This document shows, in pieces, positions 20,176 to 29,857 of a stretch of 64,000 bases of DNA (the first letter of the stretch is position 1; the number at the start of each line of letters is the position of its first letter). The translations under genes were made by a program, and so were the position numbers. This DNA comes from an uncultured Pelagibacteraceae bacterium (GTDB taxonomy: Bacteria > Pseudomonadota > Alphaproteobacteria > Pelagibacterales > Pelagibacteraceae): positions 62,001 through 126,000 of the forward strand of contig CACHTQ010000003.1 of NCBI GenBank assembly GCA_902582845.1. Direction: 5' to 3'. The notes below the pieces were generated by a model. The model ran no database searches and was not told the origin of the DNA. It worked only from the letters and a program-made list of their open reading frames with translations.

Positions 20176-22715
20176 TATTGAATAATAAAGTTAATTAATT
20201 TATTTTCTATATAAATTGTTTTAATAACTTTCTTATTATGCAAATATTTCTTTATTTGTTCATCATTTTTAATGCTATTGATTATTGTTTCTTTATCAAT
20301 TGACCTGTTAATTGGAAAAACCTTTCTTTTTTTTCCATTTATTTGAGTGACGATTTGAAATGTTTCTTCCTCTAGATATTTTTTATTTACAGTTGGCCAT
20401 TTAATTTTATTCACTGGTTGGTTTAATTTTTCAAGACATTCATTAGAAAAATGAGGAATTATTGGATTAATTATTTCTAAAATATTTATATAATTGTTTA
20501 AAAAATTGCTCCCCCAATCTTCTTTCACTATTTGCTTATTATAAAATGTATAAATTTTATAAATTGATGCGATAACTACATTGAAACCAAATTTATTTAA
20601 ATCATAGTCAAATTTATTTATAATTTGGTTCGTAAATTTTTCTAAATCCTCATCAAATTTTTTAAATTGTTTTTTATTAGATATTATCTTCTCGTTTAGA
20701 ACCCATAATTTTTGTAAAAACTTGTAACTCGCTGAAATACCAGTATCTGACCATTGTACATCTTTTTCAGGCGGACTGTCAGATAAGATAAATAATCTGA
20801 CTGCATCTGCTCCATACAATTTTATGATTTTTTCGGGATCGATAGTATTCTTTTTTGATTTTGACATGGACTCTGAAGGACCAACAATTATTTTTTTTGA
20901 AAAATCTTTGCTAAGATAATAATTTTTCCCATCATCACTTAAAACATCTTCTGGGTAAACCCAATTATTATCCTCATCTTTAAAAGTTTGGTGACAAACC
21001 ATTCCTTGGGTGAATAAACCATCAAATGGCTCTTTTAAGCTAGTTTCTTTGTTATTTAAACTTATAGCTCTCATAAAAAAACGTGAATAAAGAAGATGTA
21101 GTATTGCATGTTCAACACCACCAATATATTGATCCACTGGCATCCAATAATCTATTTCATTAGTTTCAAACGGTTTGTTTGAATTTTTAGCTGAGCAAAA
21201 CCTTAAAAAATACCAAGACGAGTCAACAAAAGTATCCAAAGTATCAGTTTCTCTTCTACAAATTTTTCCATCAATTTTTACTTCCTGCCAGCTTTTATGA
21301 GCGTCTAAGGGATTACCATTAGTGTTAAGTTCAATAGATTCAGGAAGTTTAACAGGTAAGTCTTTCTCAGGTATCTTAACAACATTATTATTTTCATCAT
21401 AAGCTATTGGTATAGGACATCCCCAGTACCTTTGCCTTGAAATTCCCCAGTCTTTCAATCTATAATTAGTTTTTTTCTTTCCTAAATTCTTTTCCTCTAA
21501 AACTTTTATCGTTTGATTAATCGATTCTCCTGGCACCAATAGACCGTTTAGAAATTTTGAATTTATAATTATTCCTGGTCCAGTATAGGCTTCTTTTTGA
21601 ACTTCATAATTATCATCTTCACTTTGGGGTTTGACTACTGTTTTAATTTGAAGATTATATTTTTTTGCAAAATCATAATCTCTTTGATCATGAGCTGGAC
21701 AACCAAAAACTGCTCCAAATCCATAATCCATCAAAACAAAATTAGCAAAATAAACTGGAACTTTTGACTCATTATCTAATGGATTAATTGCTTCTAGATT
21801 AGTTTTAAAACCTATTTTTGTTGCTTGAGCTATAGATTCTTCAGTAGTACCTGTTTTAGAGCATTCCTTTTTAAATGTAATAAAATCCTCATTTTTTTCG
21901 TAATATTTAGATATAGGATGATCAACTGACAAAGCTAGAAAAGAAAATCCAAATAAAGTATCTGGTCTAGTAGTGTAACATTTAATTGATTTTACTTTTT
22001 CAGAACCTGTAATTTTAAAATCAATTTCGCAGCCAAAAGATTTTCCAATCCAGTTTTTTTGCATTACTTTTACTTTATTAGGCCAAGAGTTTAATTTATT
22101 AAGTTCATTTAAAAGATCTTCTGAAAAATGGGAAATCTTAAAAAACCATTGATTTAATTTTTTTCTTTCGACTACAGCACCAGATCGCCATCCTTTGCCG
22201 TCGATTACTTGCTCATTTGCAAGGACTGTTTTATCTATTGGATCCCAATTTACATAGCTTTCTTTTCTGTAAACAAGACCTTTATCGTAAAGGTCTAAAA
22301 AAATTTTCTGTTGATGTTTATAATATTCTGGAGAACATGTTGAAATCTCACGATCCCAATCAACTGAAAGACCTAACATTTTTAGCTGAGATTTCATTAT
22401 TTCAATATTTTTCTCAGTCCATTCTTTTGGATTTAAATTATTTTGTTTTGCAGCATTTTCAGCTGGCATTCCAAATGAGTCCCACCCCATTGGATGAAGA
22501 ACATTATATCCTTTCATGGATTTAAATCGTGAGAGCACATCACCAATTGTATAATTCCTTACATGCCCCATATGAATTTTACCAGATGGGTACGGAAACA
22601 TTTCTAAACAATAAAACTTCTTTTTATTTTTATCAATTTCAGATTTAAAAGTTTTTTCTTTTAACCAGTACTTTTGCCACTTATCTTCTGCTAACTTGAA
22701 ATTATATCTTTCCAC
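20175..22715 (-). CDS. leuS: Leucyl-tRNA synthetase
   Basis: [40 protein letters not shown]. Confidence 0.98.
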   Translation of the reverse strand: MERYNFKLAEDKWQKYWLKEKTFKSEIDKNKKKFYCLEMFPYPSGKIHMGHVRNYTIGDVLSRFKSMKGYNVLHPMGWDSFGMPAENAAKQNNLNPKEWTEKNIEIMKSQLKMLGLSVDWDREISTCSPEYYKHQQKIFLDLYDKGLVYRKESYVNWDPIDKTVLANEQVIDGKGWRSGAVVERKKLNQWFFKISHFSEDLLNELNKLNSWPNKVKVMQKNWIGKSFGCEIDFKITGSEKVKSIKCYTTRPDTLFGFSFLALSVDHPISKYYEKNEDFITFKKECSKTGTTEESIAQATKIGFKTNLEAINPLDNESKVPVYFANFVLMDYGFGAVFGCPAHDQRDYDFAKKYNLQIKTVVKPQSEDDNYEVQKEAYTGPGIIINSKFLNGLLVPGESINQTIKVLEEKNLGKKKTNYRLKDWGISRQRYWGCPIPIAYDENNNVVKIPEKDLPVKLPESIELNTNGNPLDAHKSWQEVKIDGKICRRETDTLDTFVDSSWYFLRFCSAKNSNKPFETNEIDYWMPVDQYIGGVEHAILHLLYSRFFMRAISLNNKETSLKEPFDGLFTQGMVCHQTFKDEDNNWVYPEDVLSDDGKNYYLSKDFSKKIIVGPSESMSKSKKNTIDPEKIIKLYGADAVRLFILSDSPPEKDVQWSDTGISASYKFLQKLWVLNEKIISNKKQFKKFDEDLEKFTNQIINKFDYDLNKFGFNVVIASIYKIYTFYNKQIVKEDWGSNFLNNYINILEIINPIIPHFSNECLEKLNQPVNKIKWPTVNKKYLEEETFQIVTQINGKKRKVFPINRSIDKETIINSIKNDEQIKKYLHNKKVIKTIYIENKLINFIIQ

Positions 22716-22730
22716 AGTTTTTTGGATTAT

Positions 22731-23327
22731 TTATTTTTTCTTATTTTCTCTATTTTTTCTTTTGGTATTACCATCACCTACTACGTAAGGATTTTCTTTT
22801 TTATATTTTTCAACAATTTCTTTTTGGTACTTTGTAGCTTTCTTAAGTATATTTAAATTAAGATCAGCTACTAGATCAGTATTATTTTTACTAACTGAAC
22901 AATTAGTTAAATTCTCCGAGCATTTTTTTAAAAATATATTTATATCTAAAGCATCAGATCTAATTTCATTTGTTAAAAATCTTACAGAAATTTTTACTGA
23001 TTCAGTCGGTGTGCTATTTTCACTATACCAATCGGTAACAACTATACCCCCACTGTAGTTTGCAGATACTAAAGGCATAAAATCTAAGGTGTCTAATGTA
23101 GCTCGCCAAAGAGGATTTGAGCTTGCAAATTCATAATTTGTTCCTTTTTTCACTTGGTTCATAAGCCTGAAACCTTTTCCCTCCTCCATGTTTTTTTGAA
23201 CTCTGTCTCTTACATTTGTTGGGACATCTTTTGCGCTTACTTTTTTGTATTTAAAAGGACCGCATGCACTTTGAGCAAGTAAAACTATAATTGAGAATAA
23301 AATTACAATATATTTTTTTGAAAACAT
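22731..23327 (-). CDS. DUF3576 lipoprotein
   Basis: Lipobox LLAQSACGPF; PLWRATLDTLDFMPLVSANYSGGIVVTDWY motif. Confidence 0.85.
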   Translation of the reverse strand: MFSKKYIVILFSIIVLLAQSACGPFKYKKVSAKDVPTNVRDRVQKNMEEGKGFRLMNQVKKGTNYEFASSNPLWRATLDTLDFMPLVSANYSGGIVVTDWYSENSTPTESVKISVRFLTNEIRSDALDINIFLKKCSENLTNCSVSKNNTDLVADLNLNILKKATKYQKEIVEKYKKENPYVVGDGNTKRKNRENKKK

Positions 23328-23451
23328 GTATTTAACTTAAAAAATATAAGTATTTAACACAATTTATCATGTTTAAAATTAGAATATCTCGAGATCAAAA
23401 AAAGCACCAAAATAGGCTCTAAAAGTGATGTAAAAATGCAACACAATTATA

Positions 23452-23532
23452 AATTTTAGCCAAAATAACTAAAATTATCTAAGATATCCATTAATTTTTG
23501 CTAGAACAACCCTGTTTATAATTAATTATAAA
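23452..23532 (+). promoter_or_regulatory. Porin upstream region with two perfect inverted repeats
   Basis: AATTTTAG-N9-CTAAAATT (23452-23476) and TTTATAATTAATTATAAA (23515-23532, contains TATAAT), then an AGGAG ribosome-binding site and ATG 23544. Confidence 0.55.
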
Positions 23533-23543
23533 AAGGAGTAAAT

Positions 23544-24494
23544 ATGAACAAACTAACAAAAGTAGGTTTAACTGCTTTAGCTACTTCACTTGTTGCAACA
23601 GCATCTTATGCTGGTGAGCTAAGTGTTTCAGGTAGCGCGTCGTTAACTTATACTGGTCTAGACACTAACTCGGACACAAATCCATGGGCAATGGGTGACA
23701 GTATTAAGTTTAGCGGAAGTGGTGACCTAGATAACGGTATGAGCGTATCTGTTTACTACGAAATAGATGGTGCTAGTTCTGGTCACAAAGTTTATGATGA
23801 CTACAACTTAAAACTTGGTATGGGTGATATGGGTACATTGTCATTCTCAGGTGCTTCATCAAGTTCGAGCGGAGTAGACTCTGTTAAAGATATCGTTCCA
23901 AAAGCATATACGCCAGTATACGAAGCTGCTAACGAGTCAACAGGTGCTGCTGATAATGGTTTACTTGATACTTCAGGTAACACCCAAACAGGTCAGTGGG
24001 GTTACGATGTAAGTGCTGCAGGTTTTGATTTATCTGTATCTTACAACGCACACCCAGCTGCAGGTGCAACTGCTGAAACAGGTTACTCTGTTTCTTACGG
24101 TGGCCTAATGGATGGTTTAACACTAGTTTATGGTATTTTCGATGATGGTGACGTCGCTGAGAATGACACTGTTGGTGTTAAATACACTATGGGTTCATTG
24201 ACAGCTGCTATTCAGTCAACTAACGTAGACTACGAAGCAACAGCTTCAACAGACCAAGATGCTACTCACATGGGTATCTCTATGGCGATCAACGATGATC
24301 TAACTGTATCAGCAGGTAGACAAGAAGTTGAGTTTGATGGTGTTGGAGAAGATGAAGTTAACACAGGTTTACAAGCGTCGTACACTATGGGTTCAATTTC
24401 TACTTCAGTAGCTTTAAACAAAGTTGAAAGTGCTGGTGGAGTTGCAGACAGAGATGCAGAAGCATCGATTTTTGTAGCATCATTTGCATTCTAA
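23544..24494 (+). CDS. Gram-negative outer-membrane porin
   Basis: Signal peptide MNKLTKVGLTALATSLVATASYA; alternating beta-strand pattern; terminal Phe (FVASFAF). Confidence 0.9.
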   Translation: MNKLTKVGLTALATSLVATASYAGELSVSGSASLTYTGLDTNSDTNPWAMGDSIKFSGSGDLDNGMSVSVYYEIDGASSGHKVYDDYNLKLGMGDMGTLSFSGASSSSSGVDSVKDIVPKAYTPVYEAANESTGAADNGLLDTSGNTQTGQWGYDVSAAGFDLSVSYNAHPAAGATAETGYSVSYGGLMDGLTLVYGIFDDGDVAENDTVGVKYTMGSLTAAIQSTNVDYEATASTDQDATHMGISMAINDDLTVSAGRQEVEFDGVGEDEVNTGLQASYTMGSISTSVALNKVESAGGVADRDAEASIFVASFAF

Positions 24495-24516
24495 TTACTT
24501 AGAAGTTTAATTATTT

Positions 24517-24546
24517 AAAAGGCCCCTTTTAAGGGGCCTTTTTTTT
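24517..24546 (+). terminator. Rho-independent terminator downstream of the porin
   Basis: AAAAGGCCCCTTTTAAGGGGCCTTTTTTTT. Confidence 0.95.
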
Positions 24547-25075
24547 ATTCGAAATATGAAATACCAGCAAAACCGTAGGGTTTAATAAACTTAAGTTTTT
24601 TTAAATTTTCTCTATTAATTCCACCCAACGCTACATCTTTCATAAAAATTGTTTTTTTTAGGTTAAGATATTTATAAAGATATAATCTTTGATTTTTTTT
24701 GTCTTTAAATATTGGTGATAAAAAAATTTTATCAACGCCTTGAAGCTTTTTGATTTTAATTTCTTTCATATTATGGGCTGAGCCTAGAATTTCAAATTTT
24801 TTTTTGCAAGTTATTGGTCTAAGTATTAAGTCTTTATTGGTGGATGAAATATATAACCCATCCACATCAAGTTTGATTGCTAATTTTAAATCATTTCTTA
24901 GATAAAGTTTTCTTTGGTGTTTTTTACAAAAATCACGCAATTCAACCAAACTTTTTAGTGATGTTTGATTATCTTTATTTCTCCAAATAAAAGATATACT
25001 TTGATCTAAATTAATTAAATGAGAATAATCAAACTTGTTTAAAAAATAAAATTTTTTATAATTATTATAATGCAT
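24545..25075 (-). CDS. ThiE/TenI-like thiamine phosphate synthase family protein (divergent)
   Basis: KLDVDGLYISSTNKDLI...LGSAHNMKEI...VDKIFLSPIFKD...ALGGINRENLKKL; alternative start at 25084. Confidence 0.75.
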   Translation of the reverse strand: MHYNNYKKFYFLNKFDYSHLINLDQSISFIWRNKDNQTSLKSLVELRDFCKKHQRKLYLRNDLKLAIKLDVDGLYISSTNKDLILRPITCKKKFEILGSAHNMKEIKIKKLQGVDKIFLSPIFKDKKNQRLYLYKYLNLKKTIFMKDVALGGINRENLKKLKFIKPYGFAGISYFE

Positions 25076-25735
25076 CATACACAAACTAACTTAATAGAAA
25101 TTAAAGAGAAAATTAAGGCTAAAATTGATGAATTATCTTTACATGAATATGATCCAAAAATTATTGCAGTTTCAAAAACTTTCTCAGAGAAAGATATATT
25201 GCCATTAATTGATTATGGTCATTGTGAATTCGGGGAAAACAAAGTCCAAGAGGCACTAAATAAATGGTCACCTATTAAAAAAAGAAATCAAAATTTAAAA
25301 TTGCATATGCTTGGTAAGTTACAATCTAACAAAGTTAAAAATGCGGTCGAGATATTTGATTATATACACTCTTTAGATAGTTTAAAGCTTGCTAGTAAAA
25401 TTTCAGACGAAATAAACAAAAAATCAAAAAAAATAAAGATTTTCATTCAAATCAACTTGGGTGCAGAGACACAAAAATCTGGTATCGCCCCATCAGATTT
25501 AGAGGCTTTTTATGAGAAATGTCTATTATTTAAATTAGACATAATAGGAACAATGTGTATTCCCCCGGAAAATTTAGATCCAAAGCCTTTTTTTAAGGAT
25601 CTTTTGCAGTTAAATAAAAAATTAAAGCTTTCAGAAATAAGCATGGGAATGACAAATGATTTTTTAGATGCAATAGAGTATCAATCAACGTATTTAAGAA
25701 TCGGTCAAGGAATTTTCGGAAAAAGAACTATGTAA
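25070..25735 (+). CDS. PLP-homeostasis protein YggS/PROSC family
   Basis: IIAVSKTFSEKDI; FGENKVQEAL; HMLGKLQSNKVK; LSEISMGMTNDFLDAIEYQSTYLRIGQGIFG. Confidence 0.93.
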   Translation: MHHTQTNLIEIKEKIKAKIDELSLHEYDPKIIAVSKTFSEKDILPLIDYGHCEFGENKVQEALNKWSPIKKRNQNLKLHMLGKLQSNKVKNAVEIFDYIHSLDSLKLASKISDEINKKSKKIKIFIQINLGAETQKSGIAPSDLEAFYEKCLLFKLDIIGTMCIPPENLDPKPFFKDLLQLNKKLKLSEISMGMTNDFLDAIEYQSTYLRIGQGIFGKRTM

Positions 25736-26225
25736 TTTTAATTTTTGTTTTTTTGTTAATCAATTTAATTAATATAAGGAAATCCTTTTTTGAAAGAGCA
25801 ACACACCCTTTAGTAGGTAAATAATTTTTTGTTAAATGTAAAAATATAGCACTTCCTTGATTTTTAATTACTTTTTTATAATTATGCTTAATTAAAATAA
25901 AAATGTCATATTTATTATCTTTACGATAAAGTTTTTCATGGTTTATCTTAAAATTTTTTTTAATTTTAATTAGTTTATTATAATATTTACTTTTAGGATC
26001 ATCACACCATCCCATATTTTTTTTTATAGTCGTAGTTTGTAGTTTAGAAAGAGGTTTTTCTATTCTATCAGGTCTATAATAAATCTTTCCTAGTTCAAAA
26101 ATACCAGCCGGAGTTTTTAAATCACCCTCTTTTTTATTTCTAGTAAACCCCTTTTTTCCAACAGAGCACTTAAATTTAAATTCATCAATTAAAAGAGTTT
26201 CTTTATTTTTGATTATAATTGTCAT
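25728..26225 (-). CDS. L,D-transpeptidase catalytic (YkuD) domain protein
   Basis: EGDLKTPAGIFELG; GSAIFLHL...PTKGCVALS (catalytic Cys). Confidence 0.88.
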   Translation of the reverse strand: MTIIIKNKETLLIDEFKFKCSVGKKGFTRNKKEGDLKTPAGIFELGKIYYRPDRIEKPLSKLQTTTIKKNMGWCDDPKSKYYNKLIKIKKNFKINHEKLYRKDNKYDIFILIKHNYKKVIKNQGSAIFLHLTKNYLPTKGCVALSKKDFLILIKLINKKTKIKIT

Positions 26226-26236
26226 AATTTAAAAAT

Positions 26237-26797
26237 ATGAATTCAAAAGTACTAATTATTTATGAATATCAAATTCTTTTTGGAATATTAGACGAAATTA
26301 AAGAAAATTTAAATTTCAAAATAGTTCAATCAAAAAAAAGCGATTATGATGAAATAAAATTTGATCCTAAAATCAATTATCTAACAATATCAAAAGAAAA
26401 AGTTAAAAATATTGATAGTCTTTTAATTTTAGAAAATACACCAATTAAATTGGAAAAACTCCTTGAAACTATAAATATTAATTTCTTAAAAAAACAGTTT
26501 AGTAACCAATCAAATATAAAGATAGGAAAGTACAATTTAGATTTAAACTCTAGAAAAATATCATTTAAAGATAAAAATTTAGATCTAACAGAAAGAGAAA
26601 CAAGATTGATAATTTTTATAAATGACAAAACAGGTGTTACTGTAAAAGAACTTCAAAAAAATGTTTGGGATTATTCTCCAAGTTTAGAGACTCATACCGT
26701 TGAAACCCATATATATCGACTAAGAAAGAAAATAATGGATATTTTTGGTGATGAAAATTTTATCTTAAACGATAAAAACGGTTACTCGATAAATTGA
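26237..26797 (+). CDS. OmpR/PhoB-type winged-helix regulator with degenerate N-terminal domain
   Basis: LTERETRLIIFI...VTVKELQKNVWDYSPSLETHTVETHIYRLRKKI...GYSI. Confidence 0.88.
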   Translation: MNSKVLIIYEYQILFGILDEIKENLNFKIVQSKKSDYDEIKFDPKINYLTISKEKVKNIDSLLILENTPIKLEKLLETININFLKKQFSNQSNIKIGKYNLDLNSRKISFKDKNLDLTERETRLIIFINDKTGVTVKELQKNVWDYSPSLETHTVETHIYRLRKKIMDIFGDENFILNDKNGYSIN

Positions 26798-26801
26798 AAA
26801 T

Positions 26802-27728
26802 TTAAATTCTTGCACCTATCTTTTGAATAATTTTGGAGGACAATTCAGTTCCTTTCGCTAAAGATTCTTTTATTCCAAAGTTATTAATAACACCATGTAA
26901 GTATCCAGCTGCAAACAGATCACCAGCTCCCGTTAAATCTTTAATTTTTAAATTTGATTGAGCACTAACTTCTTCAACTTTATCTCCTTTGATAGAAATG
27001 GCTCCTTTGTCACCTCTTGTAATAATGATATTCTTTTTAATTTCTTTTGAAAAAGAAATAGCCTCATCAAATGTTTTAGCATTAATCAAAGACAAAATTT
27101 CTTGTTCATTTGCAAAGATAATATCCAATCTATTTTTTACTAAATCTAAAAAATTTGATCTATGTCTTTCTACGCAAAATAAGTCTGATAATGACATAGC
27201 AACTTTTTTTGAGTTCGCAATTGCTTTATCAAAAGCTTTTTTTGGATCACCTTCATCCCACAAATAACCCTCTAAAAAAACCATCTCTGCATTCTTAATA
27301 TCTTCCTCTTTAATATCATTATCATTAATCTTTCCAGCAGTTCCAAGAAATGTGCACATTGTTCTTTCAGAGTCAGGTGTTATTAAAATTAAACAAGATC
27401 CAGTTGGCATTTCTTCTTGTTTTTTTTTATATAAATATTTTACTTTTTCTTTATCTAAACCTTCCTCATATTTTTGGCCTAGTTTATCATCACTTACTTT
27501 TCCAATAAATCCAACGTTATTTCCTAATTGAGAAAGGCCAACGATTGAATTTGCAACTGAGCCACCTGAGATAGTTTCAACAATTTCTAATGAGGAAAGT
27601 AATTCTTTAAATTCTTTCTCATCAATTAATTTCATTGTACTTTTAGCAAGTGAGTGTTTAGTTAAGAAATCATCTGTTACTTTACAAAGTACATCAACAA
27701 TTGCATTTCCAATACCTAGGATTTTCAT
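26802..27728 (-). CDS. PfkB-family sugar/adenosine kinase
   Basis: GIGNAIVDVLCKV; GGSVANSIVGLSQLG; DLTGAGDLFAAGYLHG. Confidence 0.93.
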   Translation of the reverse strand: MKILGIGNAIVDVLCKVTDDFLTKHSLAKSTMKLIDEKEFKELLSSLEIVETISGGSVANSIVGLSQLGNNVGFIGKVSDDKLGQKYEEGLDKEKVKYLYKKKQEEMPTGSCLILITPDSERTMCTFLGTAGKINDNDIKEEDIKNAEMVFLEGYLWDEGDPKKAFDKAIANSKKVAMSLSDLFCVERHRSNFLDLVKNRLDIIFANEQEILSLINAKTFDEAISFSKEIKKNIIITRGDKGAISIKGDKVEEVSAQSNLKIKDLTGAGDLFAAGYLHGVINNFGIKESLAKGTELSSKIIQKIGARI

Positions 27729-27729
27729 A

Positions 27730-28422
27730 TTACATTTGGTCCCAATTTTGCAAAGGAGGCATTATTGACTCTAATAATTCACTATTTTTTGCAACACAAA
27801 CGATGTCAGCTGAGATGGAAATTCTTTCGTTATTAATCTTATTAGGTTGAGTTCCATGATCTGCTTTTGAGGGAAAAATTAAAATGTCATCCTCCTCGGT
27901 TTTTATATCAATAGTGGGAGTATTGAATAAATTATTCTCTTTAATTATACCCCTTCTCCTTACTGTAGGATTTGTAAACAATCCGGGAACGATTTCATTT
28001 TGAAAATTTTCAGCAAAAAAGATCAGATTAGAGTCATTGTTGTTTTTTTTTAGGTAATAAGCAAAAGAAATATGAGATTGTTGATGTTTATGTTTTAATA
28101 TATTTTCTTTACCATTTGATACAGTAGCCCAAGATCTTGTTATATATAATTCAATAGCTTTTTCATCTATTTTTAGATGATTTAAATAATTCAAAATTTT
28201 TTTTTTAATTTCTATAAATAATTTTTTAAATTTTTCATTTCTGCAGATGTATTCAAATCCTTGGGTGTCTCCAGTCCAGCTACTTATACCTCTTTTATAT
28301 TTTTCATTTTTAGAATTTTTTACCATTATTCTTATTTCTTCAATCATTTGATTTTTTATATTTTGATCTAGAGAAATTTTTTCTTTTACAATGCTTAAAG
28401 GAAATAAATTAATAATTTGCAT
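27730..28422 (-). CDS. Putative 2OG-Fe(II) oxygenase (TIGR02466-like)
   Basis: WATVSNGKENILKHKHQQSHISFAYYL; LIFPSKADHGTQPN. Confidence 0.8.
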   Translation of the reverse strand: MQIINLFPLSIVKEKISLDQNIKNQMIEEIRIMVKNSKNEKYKRGISSWTGDTQGFEYICRNEKFKKLFIEIKKKILNYLNHLKIDEKAIELYITRSWATVSNGKENILKHKHQQSHISFAYYLKKNNNDSNLIFFAENFQNEIVPGLFTNPTVRRRGIIKENNLFNTPTIDIKTEEDDILIFPSKADHGTQPNKINNERISISADIVCVAKNSELLESIMPPLQNWDQM

Positions 28423-29075
28423 TATGCTTTATTTGTTTTGATCTGATTTTTTCTATTAGGATAACAAGTAGTACATATTTTACAAGTCAAACCGTAACAA
28501 CTTCTAGCCTTGCAATATTCTCTCCCATAATAGATTATTTGTAAATGTAATTTGTTCCAATATTTTTTAGGGAATAATCTTTTTAAATCATTTTCTGTTT
28601 GAACAACATTTTTTCCATTTGTTAATCCCCATCTCTGAGCCAACCTGTGAATGTGGGTATCAATAGGAAAAGCTGGATGACCAAAACCTTGAGACATTAC
28701 AACGCTAGCAGTCTTATGTCCTACGCCTGGTAATTTTTCAAGTTCATCAAAAGTTTTGGGTACTTTGCTATTGTAGTATTTGACCAATATTTTTGACAAA
28801 TTATAAATACTTCTTGCTTTAATTCTGAAAATACCAATTTTTTTAATTAATGTTTCTATTTTTTTTCTTCCTAATTTAACAAAGTGTTCTGGTTTATAAT
28901 ATTTTGGATAAATATTTTTAGTGACATTATTTACATTTACATCTGTGCACTGAGCAGAAAGAAGAACAGATATCAATAGAGTAAACACGTTTCGACTTTT
29001 GAGAGGGACTTCTATATTTGGATATGTTTTATTAAGTATTTTTAGTATTATTTTTGCTCTTTGAATTTCATTCAT
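28422..29075 (-). CDS. nth: Endonuclease III
   Basis: LPGVGHKTASVVMSQGF; FPIDTHIHRLAQRWGL; 4Fe-4S CxxxxxxCxxCxxxxxC region. Confidence 0.95.
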   Translation of the reverse strand: MNEIQRAKIILKILNKTYPNIEVPLKSRNVFTLLISVLLSAQCTDVNVNNVTKNIYPKYYKPEHFVKLGRKKIETLIKKIGIFRIKARSIYNLSKILVKYYNSKVPKTFDELEKLPGVGHKTASVVMSQGFGHPAFPIDTHIHRLAQRWGLTNGKNVVQTENDLKRLFPKKYWNKLHLQIIYYGREYCKARSCYGLTCKICTTCYPNRKNQIKTNKA

Positions 29076-29857
29076 TATTTGAAATTCATTAAGTCTCTCA
29101 TGGAATATAAGCCAGGTTTTTTTTTCATTAACCAGCTAGCAGCTGCAAGGGCACCCTCAGAATAAAGTGCTCTATCAAACGCTTCATGATTAAGTCTTAT
29201 TATTTCTTTGCCACTGGAAAATAAAACTTCATGTTCACCAATAATTTTACCTTTTCTTGTCGAATTAAAATTTATTTTTTTTCCATAAGGAAAATTTTTT
29301 TTATTTAAATATTTCTTACCCATAATTTCATATAAATTTTTATTTTTCCCTGTTGCAATGCCTTGACCTAACATTAATGCTGTTCCTGAGGGATGATCTT
29401 TTTTAAACTTATGATGAGTTTCGAAAACTTTACTTAGAAAATTATTACCTAGAGACTTTGATGCTATTTCAGTTAAATACATTAAAAGATTTATTCCAAG
29501 ACTCATATTTCCAGCCTTGAGAATTGGAATTTTTCTTGAGATTTTTTTGATCACGTCTTCCTCTTTTTTGGTGAACCCTGTAGTTCCGATTACTACTCTT
29601 TTTTTTTGTTTTACAGCAATCATGAGAACTTCAAGTGTGCATTTTGGAACTGTAAAATCAATTATAATATCGGCCTCTTCAAAGGCCTCTGGATTATTCA
29701 TCCTTGGTAAAATACCTAAAATTTTTTTTCTTTGAGCCTTATTTTCTGTGAGACTGATTATTTTAAATTTTTTATCTTTGCTAGCAGATTTGATTAGTTG
29801 TTGTCCCATTCTACCTAGACATCCTGTAATTGTTAAATTTATTTTTCTAGCTTTCAT
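29075..29857 (-). CDS. dapB: 4-hydroxy-tetrahydrodipicolinate reductase
   Basis: TITGCLGRMGQQLI; VIGTTGFTKKEE; ETHHKFKKDHPSGTAL. Confidence 0.96.
   Translation of the reverse strand: MKARKINLTITGCLGRMGQQLIKSASKDKKFKIISLTENKAQRKKILGILPRMNNPEAFEEADIIIDFTVPKCTLEVLMIAVKQKKRVVIGTTGFTKKEEDVIKKISRKIPILKAGNMSLGINLLMYLTEIASKSLGNNFLSKVFETHHKFKKDHPSGTALMLGQGIATGKNKNLYEIMGKKYLNKKNFPYGKKINFNSTRKGKIIGEHEVLFSSGKEIIRLNHEAFDRALYSEGALAAASWLMKKKPGLYSMRDLMNFK

Noticed and set aside
23801-24123. Two minus-strand ORFs inside the porin gene
   Set aside because: Explained by the GC-richer codon usage of the porin reducing antisense stops; no domain features.
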